A DNA stretch of 64,000 bases from an uncultured Marinomonas sp. (GCA_947493575.1 CANLRQ010000005.1:1-64000); one strand, 5' to 3'. Counted from the first letter of the stretch, positions 8,931 through 18,627 are shown. The notes: generated by a model not told the origin, from the sequence alone. Program-made: numbers and translations.

Positions 8931-9847
8931 TCTTTATCCTTTATTAATTTTACAAATAACTCTTCAAGGCGATTGGCCTTATTTCTCATACTAAGAACTT
9001 TTATGCCTTGCTCAGATAAAAAAGAAAAAATAGAATTTAATGACTGCCCTTTAGATACTTCTACTTCAAAAGAGTGGCCTTCATTAAGCATACGGGTAGG
9101 ATAATCCTCAATAACAAAAGACGGTGTTACCTTAGTCTCAAGATCAAAAATAAAAGTTTCCATACTCAATGTCTTTAAAAGTGACTTAACACTGGTATTC
9201 TCAACAATCTCCCCTCTATTAATGATGGCAATATTACGGCACAGTTGCTCCGCTTCTTCTAAATAATGCGTTGTTAGAATTATCGTTGTGCCCTGTTCGT
9301 TAAGCTTTTTAATAAACTCCCACATAGATCGACGTAGTTCAATGTCTACGCCTGCTGTAGGCTCATCTAAAATCAATACTTGAGGCTCATGTATCAAGGC
9401 TCTGGCAATCATTAGTCGCCTTTTCATACCACCCGATAACATTCTAGATTGAGTGTCTTTTTTATCCCAAAGATCCAATAACTTTAAATATTTCTCAGCC
9501 CGTTCTGTTGCAACGATTCGATCTATGCCATAAAAACCTGCCTGAGTCACAACGATATTCAGTACAGTTTCAAAAACATTAAAATTAAACTCTTGTGGAA
9601 CAACACCCAAATATTTTTTCGCCAGCGCGAAATCTTTGTCAATATCTACCCCAAAGATAGATACTTTACCTCCAGTTTTATTTACTAGAGAACATAAGAT
9701 GCCAATTGTAGTGGACTTTCCTGCGCCGTTCGGCCCTAAAAGAGCAAAAAAGTCACCCTTTTTCACACTCAAATTAATTCCCTTTAGCGCCTCAAATCCT
9801 CCTTCATAACGCTTTTTAAGATCACTTATTTCTATTGCATGTGTCAT
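8927..9847 (-). CDS. yadG: ABC exporter ATPase, YadG-like
   Basis: ATPase partner of the YadH-like permease, 306 residues. Walker A GPNGAGKST at about 39-47, Q-loop VVPQEFNF, signature LSGGMKRR, Walker B VLILDEPTAG and switch His in LTTHYLEEAE. The LSGGMKRR form of the signature is typical of the DrrA/YadG subfamily of drug or polysaccharide exporters. A C-terminal extension of about 85 residues resembles the regulatory tail of that group. Confidence 0.9.
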   Translation of the reverse strand: MTHAIEISDLKKRYEGGFEALKGINLSVKKGDFFALLGPNGAGKSTTIGILCSLVNKTGGKVSIFGVDIDKDFALAKKYLGVVPQEFNFNVFETVLNIVVTQAGFYGIDRIVATERAEKYLKLLDLWDKKDTQSRMLSGGMKRRLMIARALIHEPQVLILDEPTAGVDIELRRSMWEFIKKLNEQGTTIILTTHYLEEAEQLCRNIAIINRGEIVENTSVKSLLKTLSMETFIFDLETKVTPSFVIEDYPTRMLNEGHSFEVEVSKGQSLNSIFSFLSEQGIKVLSMRNKANRLEELFVKLIKDKE

Positions 9848-9907
9848 AATCTATCTCAGCAGGCAAATAGCCCAGTTATCCATTAATAATTAAACAGGTT
9901 TTTTTTA

Positions 9908-10327
9908 GTGAACTTACGCACCCAATATATTTTAGAATCATTCACTGAACTCAAAAAAAGAATGCTTGAGCACGCCCCATTTGATGTAGAACCTCTTGCA
10001 GAAGAAGAGGCCGATTTTTTACAAAAATGGCAAGAATTATTGAAAGAAGCAGAGTCACTCTCTGCCGACTATTTATTCAATGCTCAAGAATTATTAGCAA
10101 GGTTAATCCGTTGCTATCCTAACCTCACGACCCTTATTAGAAGGGAGCTTCTATGGTTCGTAGGCGGAGAATGCCTCCATTTCTTAGGCGATGAGGAATT
10201 GGACTTGTACCAAAATTTCGAAGAAATTGCTTACGAATATGAACAAAATGGCAAAGATTACGACATTGCCAACCTAATCACAACCTTACGTGAAAAAAGT
10301 CAGACAAGCGGCTCAACAACCCATTAA
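9908..10327 (+). CDS. Conserved hypothetical protein, acidic and helical
   Basis: A 139-residue soluble, acidic protein starting at GTG, with an in-frame ATG 18 codons in as an alternative. It is predicted mostly helical (LAEEEADFLQKWQELLKEAE; ELLWFVGGECLHFLGDEELDL), with no signal peptide or membrane segment. The GGECLHFLGDEE motif and DLYQNFEEI look like a conserved gammaproteobacterial family of unknown function, some members of which carry the unsupported label dehydrogenase. Convergent with fabF and divergent from yadG. Confidence 0.7.
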   Translation: MNLRTQYILESFTELKKRMLEHAPFDVEPLAEEEADFLQKWQELLKEAESLSADYLFNAQELLARLIRCYPNLTTLIRRELLWFVGGECLHFLGDEELDLYQNFEEIAYEYEQNGKDYDIANLITTLREKSQTSGSTTH

Positions 10328-10332
10328 ATTAA

Positions 10333-10369
10333 ATTGGCATAATTTGTTTTATTTACAAATTATGCCAAT
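10333..10369. terminator. Perfect 15-bp inverted repeat between convergent genes
   Basis: Arms ATTGGCATAATTTGT and ACAAATTATGCCAAT separated by a 7-nt loop, lying between the stop codons of the hypothetical gene and fabF. There is no strong T run, but the position fits a bidirectional terminator. Confidence 0.6.
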
Positions 10370-10371
10370 CA

Positions 10372-11610
10372 TTAAGTCTTCGTGAATACGAGCGTACCGT
10401 TCGTTCCACCGAAACCAAAAGAATTATTTAATACGGTCTCAATTTTTCTTTTTTGTGGAGTGAGTGGTACAAAGTTTAAATCACAGCCCTCACTAGGCTC
10501 TTCTAAGTTAATCGTTGGTGGCGCTAATTGATCTCTAATAGACAAAATAGAGAAAATAGACTCGACAGCACCAGCTGCACCCAGTAAGTGTCCCATCATA
10601 GATTTAGTTGAACTGATGGCCACATCAGAAGCATCGGCTCCCATTAAGGCTTTTACCGCGTTACTTTCGGCTAAATCTCCAGCCATTGTTGATGTACCAT
10701 GAGCATTTATGTAATCAATATCCACAGGATCTATTCCTGCATCTTTTAATGCTGATTTCATGGCAGATAATGCACCAACACCAGATTCTGGTGGTGCCGT
10801 CATATGAAAAGCATCATCACTCATGCCAAAACCGCTTAGCTCGGCATAAATTTTAGCGCCACGCGCTTTAGCGTGTTCGTACTCTTCAAGTACTAATATC
10901 CCAGCACCGTCACCCATCACAAAACCATCACGGTTTTTGTCCCACGGACGACTGGCAGTTTTAGGATCATCATTTCTTGTTGAAAGCGCTCTAGCTGCAC
11001 CAAACCCGCCAATACCTAGAGGCGTTATGGCCATTTCTGAGCCTCCAGCAACCATTACATCGGCATCACCATAAGCAATCATACGCCCAGCCATGCCAAT
11101 ATTGTGCGTACCAGTAGTACACGCTGTAACAATAGAAATATTGGGGCCTTTAAAACCAAATCGTATTGCTATGTGGCCTGAGATCATATTAATAATGGCC
11201 CCAGGAACAAAAAATGGAGAAATTCTCTTTGGGCCAGACTCTTGTAGCAGCCCAACATTTTTCTCTATCATTGGTAAACCGCCAATTCCAGAGCCAATGG
11301 CACAACCTATACGCTCCAAGTCAACCGTATTTTCATTCACTTCAGCGTCTTCTAGCGCCTGAACAGCCGCCGCAACCCCATACTGAATAAAAAGATCCAT
11401 TTTTCTTGACTCTTTTGCAGTCATGTAAATAGAAGGATCAAAGTTAGATACCTGCGCAGCAAAACGAGTAGAGAATTGAAGCGCGTCAAAAGCGACTATA
11501 TCCGAAACACCGCTTTTTCCTTCAAGCACATTGTCCCAAGTCTCTTTAACATTATTGCCAAGAGGCGTCACCATTCCCATGCCTGTGACAACAACCCGAC
11601 GACGTGACAT
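10372..11610 (-). CDS. fabF: 3-oxoacyl-ACP synthase II FabF
   Basis: Elongating condensing enzyme of type II fatty acid synthesis, adding malonyl-ACP to acyl-ACP. At 412 residues it matches E. coli FabF. The catalytic triad is visible: C164 in [10 protein letters not shown], a His in [12 protein letters not shown] near residue 304 and a His in [10 protein letters not shown] near 341, plus the FGGTN loop at the C-terminus. Last gene of the plsX-fabD-fabG-acpP-fabF cluster; a strong hairpin separates it from acpP, so part of its transcription probably depends on read-through. Confidence 0.97.
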   Translation of the reverse strand: MSRRRVVVTGMGMVTPLGNNVKETWDNVLEGKSGVSDIVAFDALQFSTRFAAQVSNFDPSIYMTAKESRKMDLFIQYGVAAAVQALEDAEVNENTVDLERIGCAIGSGIGGLPMIEKNVGLLQESGPKRISPFFVPGAIINMISGHIAIRFGFKGPNISIVTACTTGTHNIGMAGRMIAYGDADVMVAGGSEMAITPLGIGGFGAARALSTRNDDPKTASRPWDKNRDGFVMGDGAGILVLEEYEHAKARGAKIYAELSGFGMSDDAFHMTAPPESGVGALSAMKSALKDAGIDPVDIDYINAHGTSTMAGDLAESNAVKALMGADASDVAISSTKSMMGHLLGAAGAVESIFSILSIRDQLAPPTINLEEPSEGCDLNFVPLTPQKRKIETVLNNSFGFGGTNGTLVFTKT

Positions 11611-11656
11611 ATTTTTCTCCTAAACACGCAATTATGTTCGATCTTATATAAATAAG

Positions 11657-11688
11657 AAAAGCCGCTGTAAAGATTACAAGCGGCTTTT
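11657..11688 (-). terminator. Hairpin between acpP and fabF (terminator or attenuator)
   Basis: AAAAGCCGCT-GTAA...TTAC-AAGCGGCTTTT forms a long stem with one bulge, followed on the minus strand by TTTTC. It lies 3' of acpP and 5' of fabF, so it can end the abundant acpP message while allowing partial read-through to fabF. Confidence 0.8.
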
Positions 11689-11711
11689 CCAAAAACTTAT
11701 TTCACTATAAA

Positions 11712-11945
11712 TTACAAGTTAGCGTTGATGTAGTCAACTGCTGCTTTAACTGTAGTGATTTTTTCAGCTTCTTCATCTGGAATTTCAGTTTCAAATTCCT
11801 CTTCCAAAGCCATTACTAATTCAACTGTATCAAGAGAATCGGCACCTAGATCATCAACAAAAGATGCAGTTAAAACTACTTCTTCTTCTTTAACTCCAAG
11901 TTGTTCACAAACGATTTTTTTTACGCGTTCTTCAGTATTACTCAT
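11712..11945 (-). CDS. acpP: Acyl carrier protein
   Basis: Carrier of growing acyl chains, 77 residues and highly acidic. The phosphopantetheine attachment site is S37 in [16 protein letters not shown]. The helix II/III residues that bind partner enzymes are preserved. It sits in the canonical fabG-acpP-fabF order, with its own terminator downstream. Confidence 0.99.
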   Translation of the reverse strand: MSNTEERVKKIVCEQLGVKEEEVVLTASFVDDLGADSLDTVELVMALEEEFETEIPDEEAEKITTVKAAVDYINANL

Positions 11946-12073
11946 TAGAAGTTCCTACTATTATCATTATAAAGCTCAATTGAGCATGATTAATTGTTTA
12001 AATTCTTTAAAAGATTTTTCTCAATGAACCAGTGGTGTATTTTCGTTGATCTTTAAACAAAATTCAACCCAAA

Positions 12074-12817
12074 TTACGCCATATACATGCCACCATTAAC
12101 ATGCAAGGTTTCACCAGTTATGTACGCTGCACCTTCAGATGCTAAAAAGGCAACAGCTGAAGCGATTTCTTGTGGTTGCCCTAAACGAGATGCAGGCACT
12201 TTATCTACCAATTTAGCTTTATGCTCTTCTGGCAAATCTTTTGTCATATCCGTCTCAATGAAACCAGGGGCAACACAGTTGACAGTAATCCCACGAGAAG
12301 CAATTTCTGCGGCTAAAGAACGACTAAACCCTTCTAAGCCTGCTTTTGCAGCCGAATAGTTTGCCTGTCCAGCATTCCCCATAGACCCAACAACAGAGCT
12401 AATTGAAATGATACGACCAAATTTTGCTTTAGTCATGCCTCTCATGCAAGCTTTTGTCACACGAAAAACAGACGTTAAGTTTGTATTAAGAACCTGACTC
12501 CACTCGTCTTCTTTCATTCTTAACATTAAATTATCACGGGTAATGCCTGCATTATTAACCAATACAGTTGGCGCACCGAAATCAGCGGCAATCTGCTTAA
12601 TAACAGCATCAACCGATTCGGAAGAAGCTACATCTAAAACATAACCTTTACCAGAATTACCCATTTCTCCAAGGTAATCTGTAATGCTTTGTGCACCAGA
12701 TTCACTTGTTGCAGTACCAATAACAACAGCTCCTTGAGAAGAAAGCTGTTGAGCAATTGCCTTACCGATGCCACGTGTTGCTCCAGTTACTAGAGCGACT
12801 TTGCCGTCAAGACTCAT
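12074..12817 (-). CDS. fabG: 3-oxoacyl-ACP reductase FabG
   Basis: NADPH-dependent reduction of beta-ketoacyl-ACP. Short-chain dehydrogenase of 247 residues with the TGATRGIG cofactor motif at 11-18, NNAG at 88-91 and the catalytic S141, Y154 and K158 (YSAAK). The C-terminal ITGETLHVNGGMYM is typical FabG. Flanked by fabD and acpP. Confidence 0.98.
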   Translation of the reverse strand: MSLDGKVALVTGATRGIGKAIAQQLSSQGAVVIGTATSESGAQSITDYLGEMGNSGKGYVLDVASSESVDAVIKQIAADFGAPTVLVNNAGITRDNLMLRMKEDEWSQVLNTNLTSVFRVTKACMRGMTKAKFGRIISISSVVGSMGNAGQANYSAAKAGLEGFSRSLAAEIASRGITVNCVAPGFIETDMTKDLPEEHKAKLVDKVPASRLGQPQEIASAVAFLASEGAAYITGETLHVNGGMYMA

Positions 12818-12859
12818 ACTTGTCTCCGTTTATAAATATTCTACAATGATGCTTTGATT

Positions 12860-13795
12860 TTAAGCATTATTTTTTTCTAACACAGCAGCAAGACCACCAA
12901 GGTCACCGATACTCGCTGCGTCCAAACCTTTAACAATACGTTTATTTAAGCCACTCAATACTTTACCCGGCCCACACTCAATAGTCTGTGTTACACCTAA
13001 ATCTGCCATCAACAAGACGGATTGCGTCCACAATACAGGCTCACTCAATTGTGACACTAAATTCTTTTTCAACATTACTGGATCAGACACCGCTTCGGCA
13101 GTAACATTTTGAACTAATTTACATAAAGGGGCGTTAAACTCAATGCTGTCTAATTCTGCCGCCAGTTTTTCTCCAGCAGGCAACATTAATTCACAATGTG
13201 ATGGTACGCTAACAGGTAATGGCAAAGCTCGTTTTGCGCCAGCTTCCTTCATAGCAGCCATTGCAAGGTTGACGCTCTCAGTTTCACCAGCAATAACAAC
13301 CTGCCCTGGTGAGTTAAAGTTAACAGCACTAACAACACCATCAATCGCCGCACACACTTCCACGACTTTAGCATCATCCAAACCTATGATTGCCGCCATT
13401 GCACCTTTTCCAGCAGGAACGGCTTGCTGCATGTATTCACCACGCAGGCGAACAAGATTCACCGCATCTTTAAACGACAACACACCTGCACATACTAAAG
13501 CAGAGTATTCACCAAGACTGTGCCCAGCAACATATTCAGGCATTACACCTTCCTGCTCTTGCCATAAACGCCATAACGCGACACTTGCCGTCAATAACGC
13601 CGGTTGAGTTTTGTCTGTTTGAGACAATAACTCAGCATCGTTTTGAACCAGATTCCATAAGTCATAACCTAAAACATCAGACGCTTCTTTAAACGTCGAA
13701 AGAATAACTTCATGCTCTGCGGCAATATCAGCCAACATTCCCAACTGTTGAGAACCTTGACCTGGAAACACAAACGCTAATGTAGAATTCATCAA
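12860..13795 (-). CDS. fabD: Malonyl-CoA:ACP transacylase FabD
   Basis: Transfers malonyl from CoA to acyl carrier protein. It has 311 residues, the nucleophile S93 in GHSLGE, the oxyanion PGQGSQ motif at 11-16 and the catalytic His in VPSHCELM near residue 202. The start overlaps the plsX stop by four bases, so the two are coupled. The tail ends in AAVLEKNNA, as usual for the family. Confidence 0.98.
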   Translation of the reverse strand: MMNSTLAFVFPGQGSQQLGMLADIAAEHEVILSTFKEASDVLGYDLWNLVQNDAELLSQTDKTQPALLTASVALWRLWQEQEGVMPEYVAGHSLGEYSALVCAGVLSFKDAVNLVRLRGEYMQQAVPAGKGAMAAIIGLDDAKVVEVCAAIDGVVSAVNFNSPGQVVIAGETESVNLAMAAMKEAGAKRALPLPVSVPSHCELMLPAGEKLAAELDSIEFNAPLCKLVQNVTAEAVSDPVMLKKNLVSQLSEPVLWTQSVLLMADLGVTQTIECGPGKVLSGLNKRIVKGLDAASIGDLGGLAAVLEKNNA

Positions 13796-14736
13796 ACAAC
13801 CTCTCTTTTAATCTTGGCAGAAATTTTTTCGCACAAATTATTTTCTGCCACATCAATACCATACTTAATGGCCCCGGTTAGCGCAATCTCATCCGATCCG
13901 CCATGCCCTTTCACAACATTTCCATTCACACCAATTAAGCACGCACCATGATGACGTCCATTCTGAAATAATGCGTTAATAATTTGCTTGTCATCAGAAG
14001 CATTAAGCTTTTTGTTAATAAAGGACAATAGCCCTTCAGACGCCTTTAGAACGGCATTCCCAACCATTCCATCACATACAATAACGTTTTTATCCCCTGT
14101 GAAAATTTCGTCACCTTCAGCATAACCAGCATAAATAGGCCACTTATTTTCACTTAAAACTTGATCGGCTTCTCGAATAACTGAGCTGCCTTTACTCGAT
14201 TCAACACCTACATTCAACAACCCTACTTTAGCTACCAAATCACTTTTAGATTCAATATAAGCAGACCCAAGCAAAGCAAAACCTTTTAACATACTTGCTT
14301 GGCAATGAACGTTTGCACCTAAATCAACTAAACAACGAAGAGGAGAACTTCCCAACTCACGAATAAGAGCTGGGTATAATTTGGGGCGAATTAACCCAAG
14401 AATAAAACGCGATAACGCAACCATAACCCCGGTATTACCCAAAGTAACAACCACATCAACGGTTTTAACAGAAAGACTTTCTAATGCCTTATATAAGGTT
14501 GTTTCTTTACGTCGAAACAAGGCTCTATCAACTGAGTCAGTTTGAATAATATAATCAGTACAAGGAATGGTATTAAGGCGCGGATGGTGTAAAAAACAGG
14601 AATCTGGAGAAAAGGAATTGTGATAGTAGATAAAAATATCCACATCATCGTATTTTTGAAGCACCTTGAAAGCACTTTCAAAAGCAATGCGGGGACCTAA
14701 GTCCCCGCCCATAGCGTCAACAGCTACCCTAATCAT
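13792..14736 (-). CDS. plsX: Phosphate acyltransferase PlsX
   Basis: Makes acyl-phosphate from acyl-ACP for phospholipid synthesis. Starts IRVAVDAMGGDLGP, the family signature, and has VVTLGNTGVMVALSRFILG, VDLGANVHCQ and GNVVKGHGGSDE further on; 314 residues is slightly short but within range. The active-site region normally reads SAGNTGA; here it is TLGNTGV, a divergent form. It lies directly downstream of rpmF in the common yceD-rpmF-plsX-fab order. Confidence 0.95.
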   Translation of the reverse strand: MIRVAVDAMGGDLGPRIAFESAFKVLQKYDDVDIFIYYHNSFSPDSCFLHHPRLNTIPCTDYIIQTDSVDRALFRRKETTLYKALESLSVKTVDVVVTLGNTGVMVALSRFILGLIRPKLYPALIRELGSSPLRCLVDLGANVHCQASMLKGFALLGSAYIESKSDLVAKVGLLNVGVESSKGSSVIREADQVLSENKWPIYAGYAEGDEIFTGDKNVIVCDGMVGNAVLKASEGLLSFINKKLNASDDKQIINALFQNGRHHGACLIGVNGNVVKGHGGSDEIALTGAIKYGIDVAENNLCEKISAKIKREVV

Positions 14737-14750
14737 ATGGGGTATCTTAG

Positions 14751-14930
14751 TTATTCACCTTTAGGGGTGACAACTTGACGACCACGATAAAAACCATCTG
14801 CTGATACATGGTGACGACGGTGGATCTCACCTGTAGATTGTTCTACAGATAAAGTTGGTCCAGTCAATGCATCATGTGAACGACGTTGGCCGCGACGTGA
14901 ACGAGTCACTTTACTTTTTTGTACTGCCAT
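14751..14930 (-). CDS. rpmF: 50S ribosomal protein L32
   Basis: A 59-residue basic protein beginning [20 protein letters not shown], with [20 protein letters not shown] in the second half. This is the cysteine-free (zinc-independent) form, as in E. coli. A GGAGC ribosome site lies five bases before the ATG. Located between yceD and plsX, as in most gammaproteobacteria. Confidence 0.98.
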   Translation of the reverse strand: MAVQKSKVTRSRRGQRRSHDALTGPTLSVEQSTGEIHRRHHVSADGFYRGRQVVTPKGE

Positions 14931-14945
14931 TTTGGAGCTCCTAAC

Positions 14946-15491
14946 TTACTTGGCTTTTAATTCTGCCAAAATACTAAATGGATTAGGTTTAATTACCTCA
15001 TCCTCTGCGTCATCGGTAGACGATGCGTACTTTAAAGCTGCTGGGTTGCAACCACTTTCTTCATGATAAGCGACTATAGGTAAAGCAAGAAGTAACTCTT
15101 CCTCTACCAGTTTCGATAGAACCACCTCTCCATTGGTCATGACAACTGGATCATATTCTTCAGGTATTTTTTTCGCATGGTCTTCGTCATAAACAAAGGC
15201 TAAGCTCAAATCAACATCTAAATCATATGTCACCGGACCAAGACATCTTTGACAGATAACTTGAACCTGTGCTTTTAGGTTGCCCATCGCAATATAGCGC
15301 CGATCTTCGTCAACTTTAAAGTTCAGGTGAACAACAACCTCCCCAACATCCGACACCAAGGCAGCACAAAGCTCCTTAAGCTGGTTAAGAGGCAAGGTCC
15401 CACTAATAGATAGCTCATGATTGGCTTCTTTTCGAGGGTCAAAATATTTAGGTAAAGAGTCATTCAACATGGCGGCAAATAATATTGACAT
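14946..15491 (-). CDS. yceD: YceD family protein (DUF177, 23S rRNA accumulation)
   Basis: DUF177 protein needed in E. coli and plants for proper 23S rRNA accumulation. Key features are VICQRCLGPVTYDLDV near residue 92, LVEEELLLALPIVAYHEESGC near 130-148, and the C-terminal KPNPFSILAELK. A second in-frame ATG at codon 8 is an equally plausible start, giving 174 residues; neither has a strong ribosome site. Cotranscribed with rpmF 15 bases downstream and divergent from yceF. Confidence 0.93.
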   Translation of the reverse strand: MSILFAAMLNDSLPKYFDPRKEANHELSISGTLPLNQLKELCAALVSDVGEVVVHLNFKVDEDRRYIAMGNLKAQVQVICQRCLGPVTYDLDVDLSLAFVYDEDHAKKIPEEYDPVVMTNGEVVLSKLVEEELLLALPIVAYHEESGCNPAALKYASSTDDAEDEVIKPNPFSILAELKAK

Positions 15492-15581
15492 GTGCCACTA
15501 TTGTCAAAGAATGATTGTTTGAAATTCACTTTTTTTATGGTTTTTTCAAAATTAAAGTGTAAATTGTTCATCTTTAAAGCA

Positions 15582-16220
15582 ATGCAACCTACAAAAGAGA
15601 CAAATATCGTGACATACCCTCTTATTTTAGCCTCATCCTCTAGTTACAGAAAAGACCTATTAAATAAGTTAAAACTGGATTTCCAATGCATAGCACCGTC
15701 AATAGACGAGACTCAAAAAAGCAATGAGCCTGTGCATGATTACGTCTCTCGACTGGCAATAGAAAAAGCCAATGCAGTCCACAACAAAATAACAACTGAT
15801 GCGATGATCATTGCATCCGATCAAGTAGCTCTTTTGGATGATAAAATTTTAGGCAAACCACACACAACTGAAAATGCGATTAAACAACTGCTTGAGTTCA
15901 GCGGAAGAAAAGTTACCTTTCTGACAAGCCTATGTGTATTAAATACAAACACTGGCCAAAAAGAACTCGCTGTGGACAGCTATCATGTCTACTTTAACGA
16001 ATTATCAATAGAAGAAATTACTCACTATGTATCTCTTGAACAACCTTTGAATTGTGCAGGCAGTTTCAAAAGCGAAGGCTTGGGCATTACGTTATTTGAA
16101 AAAATGGAAGGAGACGACCCAAACAGCCTTATTGGATTGTCTCTCATTACATTGTGCAAGCTACTCAAGAAACATAACATCAACGCTTTACTTCATCTTG
16201 CAGGAAAGACAAAGTCATAG
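15582..16220 (+). CDS. yceF: Maf-family nucleotide pyrophosphatase YceF
   Basis: Hydrolyses modified nucleotides; the YceF subgroup prefers m7GTP. The core starts LILASSSSYRKDLLNKL, with IASDQVALLDDKILGKP and CAGSFKSEGLGITLFEKMEGDDP matching E. coli YceF closely. The frame is open further upstream but that part is low-complexity and unlike the family. The start is set at the ATG here; a GTG at 15610, nine bases after an AAGAGA, would give the usual short N-terminus and is equally likely. Divergent from yceD, as in E. coli. Confidence 0.93.
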   Translation: MQPTKETNIVTYPLILASSSSYRKDLLNKLKLDFQCIAPSIDETQKSNEPVHDYVSRLAIEKANAVHNKITTDAMIIASDQVALLDDKILGKPHTTENAIKQLLEFSGRKVTFLTSLCVLNTNTGQKELAVDSYHVYFNELSIEEITHYVSLEQPLNCAGSFKSEGLGITLFEKMEGDDPNSLIGLSLITLCKLLKKHNINALLHLAGKTKS

Positions 16221-16370
16221 TAATAGGAGCAATGCATGACTTTATCTCTCAATCAGCTCTTTAATCAGACAACATGAGAGAAAAAGGCAGGCATGTACAC
16301 ATTCGATATTCGCCTCGAATAGTAGGCTTTTATCCGCATGCTGAGGCAAGAGGACTTATTCGCACCAGAC

Positions 16371-17405
16371 TTAACGCAGACTTAACGTTGACACTAACTC
16401 AAGTATCACACTCACACCAATGGATTTAGCAAACTCTTCCCACGGTTCTTTGTATGGCTCGAAATAAATAACATCGGTCCCGTTAAACTTTTGTTCCAAG
16501 ACTTTGTGATAGCTGAGTAAACCGTCTGATAAACCTAGATCTACAGATTGCACCCCAGAGAAAACCATCCCAGAAAAGACATCTTGATTTTCTTTCAACT
16601 TCTCTCCACGGCCATCTTTTACCGCTTTAATAAACTGCTGGTGAGTTTCGTCTAAAACAGACTGCCATTTCCCTTTTGCCTCTTCTGACATTGGTACAAA
16701 TGGATCCATAAAAGCCTTATTTTCCCCTGCAATAAATGTCCGTCTCTGAATACCAACTTTTTCTATCAAACCAGATAAGTCAAAGCCAGACGAAATCACC
16801 CCAATAGACCCAACCAAACTGGCTTTATCGACGTAAATTTCATCTGCTGCCGCTGCAATGTAATACCCACCAGAAGCAACTATGTCCTCCACCACTACAA
16901 TAATAGGGATATCCGAGAAGCTCACTCTTTTCTCATTAATCGCATCATAAATAATGCCTGAATGGACTGGACTACCGCCGGGGCTATTCAGCCGAATAAT
17001 AACGCCTTTCAATAATGGCTCCTCATAGGCGTCATTTAACAAACTAACAACCGTATCAGAGTCAATTTGTTGGCCCGCACCAATCACACCATTAAGCGGT
17101 AACACAGCGACAAACGGCTTATTATTAAGCGTATCCGTGTAATCCACTTTATTAACAGAGAAAAAAATTGCTCCAACAAAAAGCGCCAGAAATGCAAAAC
17201 GAAAAAACAATTTCCACCTTCTCGCCCGACGCTTTTCTTGTACATTTTCTAACAACACTTTTTCTAACAAAGACATCACAGACTCATTCACGTCTTGTGT
17301 TTTATTCGTAGCAGTATTAGCCGATGCTTCTTTGTTCAAATTTTGCTCCGGCTGCGAATAAGAGTTCTCCTTCACAACCTTTTCTTCTTCCTCAGTCCAA
17401 CTCAT
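16371..17405 (-). CDS. sppA: Signal peptide peptidase SppA-type S49 protease
   Basis: Membrane-anchored serine protease of 344 residues that degrades cleaved signal peptides. A basic, Gln/Asn-rich cytoplasmic tail of about 60 residues precedes one transmembrane helix (64-84). The S49 domain follows with RLNSPGGSP near 138-146, nucleophile S178 in VASGGYY and general base K230 in GENKAFMDP. Single-domain (half-length) form. Its start overlaps the HAD gene stop by four bases. Confidence 0.93.
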   Translation of the reverse strand: MSWTEEEEKVVKENSYSQPEQNLNKEASANTATNKTQDVNESVMSLLEKVLLENVQEKRRARRWKLFFRFAFLALFVGAIFFSVNKVDYTDTLNNKPFVAVLPLNGVIGAGQQIDSDTVVSLLNDAYEEPLLKGVIIRLNSPGGSPVHSGIIYDAINEKRVSFSDIPIIVVVEDIVASGGYYIAAAADEIYVDKASLVGSIGVISSGFDLSGLIEKVGIQRRTFIAGENKAFMDPFVPMSEEAKGKWQSVLDETHQQFIKAVKDGRGEKLKENQDVFSGMVFSGVQSVDLGLSDGLLSYHKVLEQKFNGTDVIYFEPYKEPWEEFAKSIGVSVILELVSTLSLR

Positions 17406-18055
17406 ACCATTTTCTCTACTACATCAATAAATTCAGAAAAATCATCTAAAACAGCGACAGGCTCACATTTAGTTAATCGCGCTTTTTCATGAGCTCCGTG
17501 GGCAATACCAATAGAAGGCATACAAATGTTTTTTGCCATCATCAAATCGTATTCCGTATCGCCAACCATCAAAGCATTTTCAGCTGACACGCCCAACTCA
17601 TTCAGCAACTCTTCCAACATTAAAGGATCTGGTTTTGATTTTGTTTCATCAGCACAGCGCGTGGCATTAAAATATTTTGTTGTGTCAGTAGATAGCAGCG
17701 CTCGATTCAACCCTCTTCGGCTTTTCCCAGTAGCCACAGCTATCATAATATCTTTATCACACAGAGTATTGAGTACTTCCAACACACCAAAGTAAGGCCG
17801 AGGAGGAGCATCATGATCACCTGATACAAACAAAGATTTATAAGACTCCACTACCTGCTCTTGATCTTCGGTTGATTCGTCAGGCCAAACAACACGAACA
17901 GCCTCCATTAAGCCCAAACCAATGATATTCTTAATATCAGAATCCGTTCTCGGAGCAACTCCGACTGATGCCCCAGCTTTTATCATGCACTGACAAATCA
18001 TATCAATTGAATCAAACAAGGTTCCATCCCAGTCAAAAATCACTAATTTAATCAT
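17402..18055 (-). CDS. HAD-superfamily hydrolase, phosphoglycolate-phosphatase-like
   Basis: A 217-residue HAD-IA phosphatase. Motif I is FDWDGTLFDS with nucleophile D8 and acid D10, motif II VATGKS, motif III Lys in TKSKPDPLM and motif IV MVGDTEYDLMMA. Belongs to the group found between rluC and sppA in Pseudomonas and relatives, whose substrate is not settled. Coupled to sppA. Confidence 0.9.
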   Translation of the reverse strand: MIKLVIFDWDGTLFDSIDMICQCMIKAGASVGVAPRTDSDIKNIIGLGLMEAVRVVWPDESTEDQEQVVESYKSLFVSGDHDAPPRPYFGVLEVLNTLCDKDIMIAVATGKSRRGLNRALLSTDTTKYFNATRCADETKSKPDPLMLEELLNELGVSAENALMVGDTEYDLMMAKNICMPSIGIAHGAHEKARLTKCEPVAVLDDFSEFIDVVEKMV

Positions 18056-18122
18056 TTAACCCCTTAATTTTTTTATTCCAAAACAGGTACTATACGCAAT
18101 ACTTTACAACACGGAGCTTTTT

Positions 18123-18539
18123 ATGAGCGCAAAACTAGACATCAATATGTTTTCAGTTGATCAATCCTCTGAAATAACTTCAACCGTAACAACGGAAGAT
18201 GTACAACTGTTCTCACAAATCACTGGCGACACCAACCCAGTTCACCTTGACGAAGAGTATGCAGCAACAACTAGCTTTAAAAAGCCCATTGCTCATGGCA
18301 TGTTAACAGCAGGATTCATTTCCGCAGTTATTGGTACACAACTCCCTGGGCCTGGCTGCATTTATCTTGAACAAAGTTTAAAGTTTCGCGCTCCTGTTTA
18401 TATCGGTGACACTGTAACGACTCGCGTCACTATCACAGACATCAACATACGCCGCAAACGCCTAACGCTGCAAACACAATGTATTGTTAACGACAAAGTC
18501 GTCGTAAGCGGGGAAGCCGTTATTATGATTCCAGCATAA
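18123..18539 (+). CDS. phaJ: MaoC-like (R)-specific enoyl-CoA hydratase, PhaJ-type
   Basis: Hot-dog-fold hydratase of 138 residues. The hydratase-2 motif SQITGDTNPVHLDEEY provides the dyad D36 and H41, followed by PIAHGMLTAGFISAVIG. PhaJ makes (R)-3-hydroxyacyl-CoA from beta-oxidation intermediates, often for polyhydroxyalkanoate; no PHA synthase is present here, so a different acyl-CoA role is possible. It is transcribed opposite to both neighbours and splits the usual rluC-HAD-sppA arrangement. Confidence 0.88.
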   Translation: MSAKLDINMFSVDQSSEITSTVTTEDVQLFSQITGDTNPVHLDEEYAATTSFKKPIAHGMLTAGFISAVIGTQLPGPGCIYLEQSLKFRAPVYIGDTVTTRVTITDINIRRKRLTLQTQCIVNDKVVVSGEAVIMIPA

Positions 18540-18627
18540 ACGCCATTCACAAATTATTACTCACTGCTATCGACTTTAATGTTCCTTATACATCAGGCAC
18601 TTTAAAGTCGATCAACACTTGCTTTTA

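Noticed and set aside
15492-15581. Longer yceF start at a GTG
   Set aside because: The extra 30 residues are unlike the family, which begins a few residues before LILASSS.
16054-16239. Open frame overlapping the end of yceF
   Set aside because: Out-of-frame shadow of a clearly real gene, without its own ribosome site.
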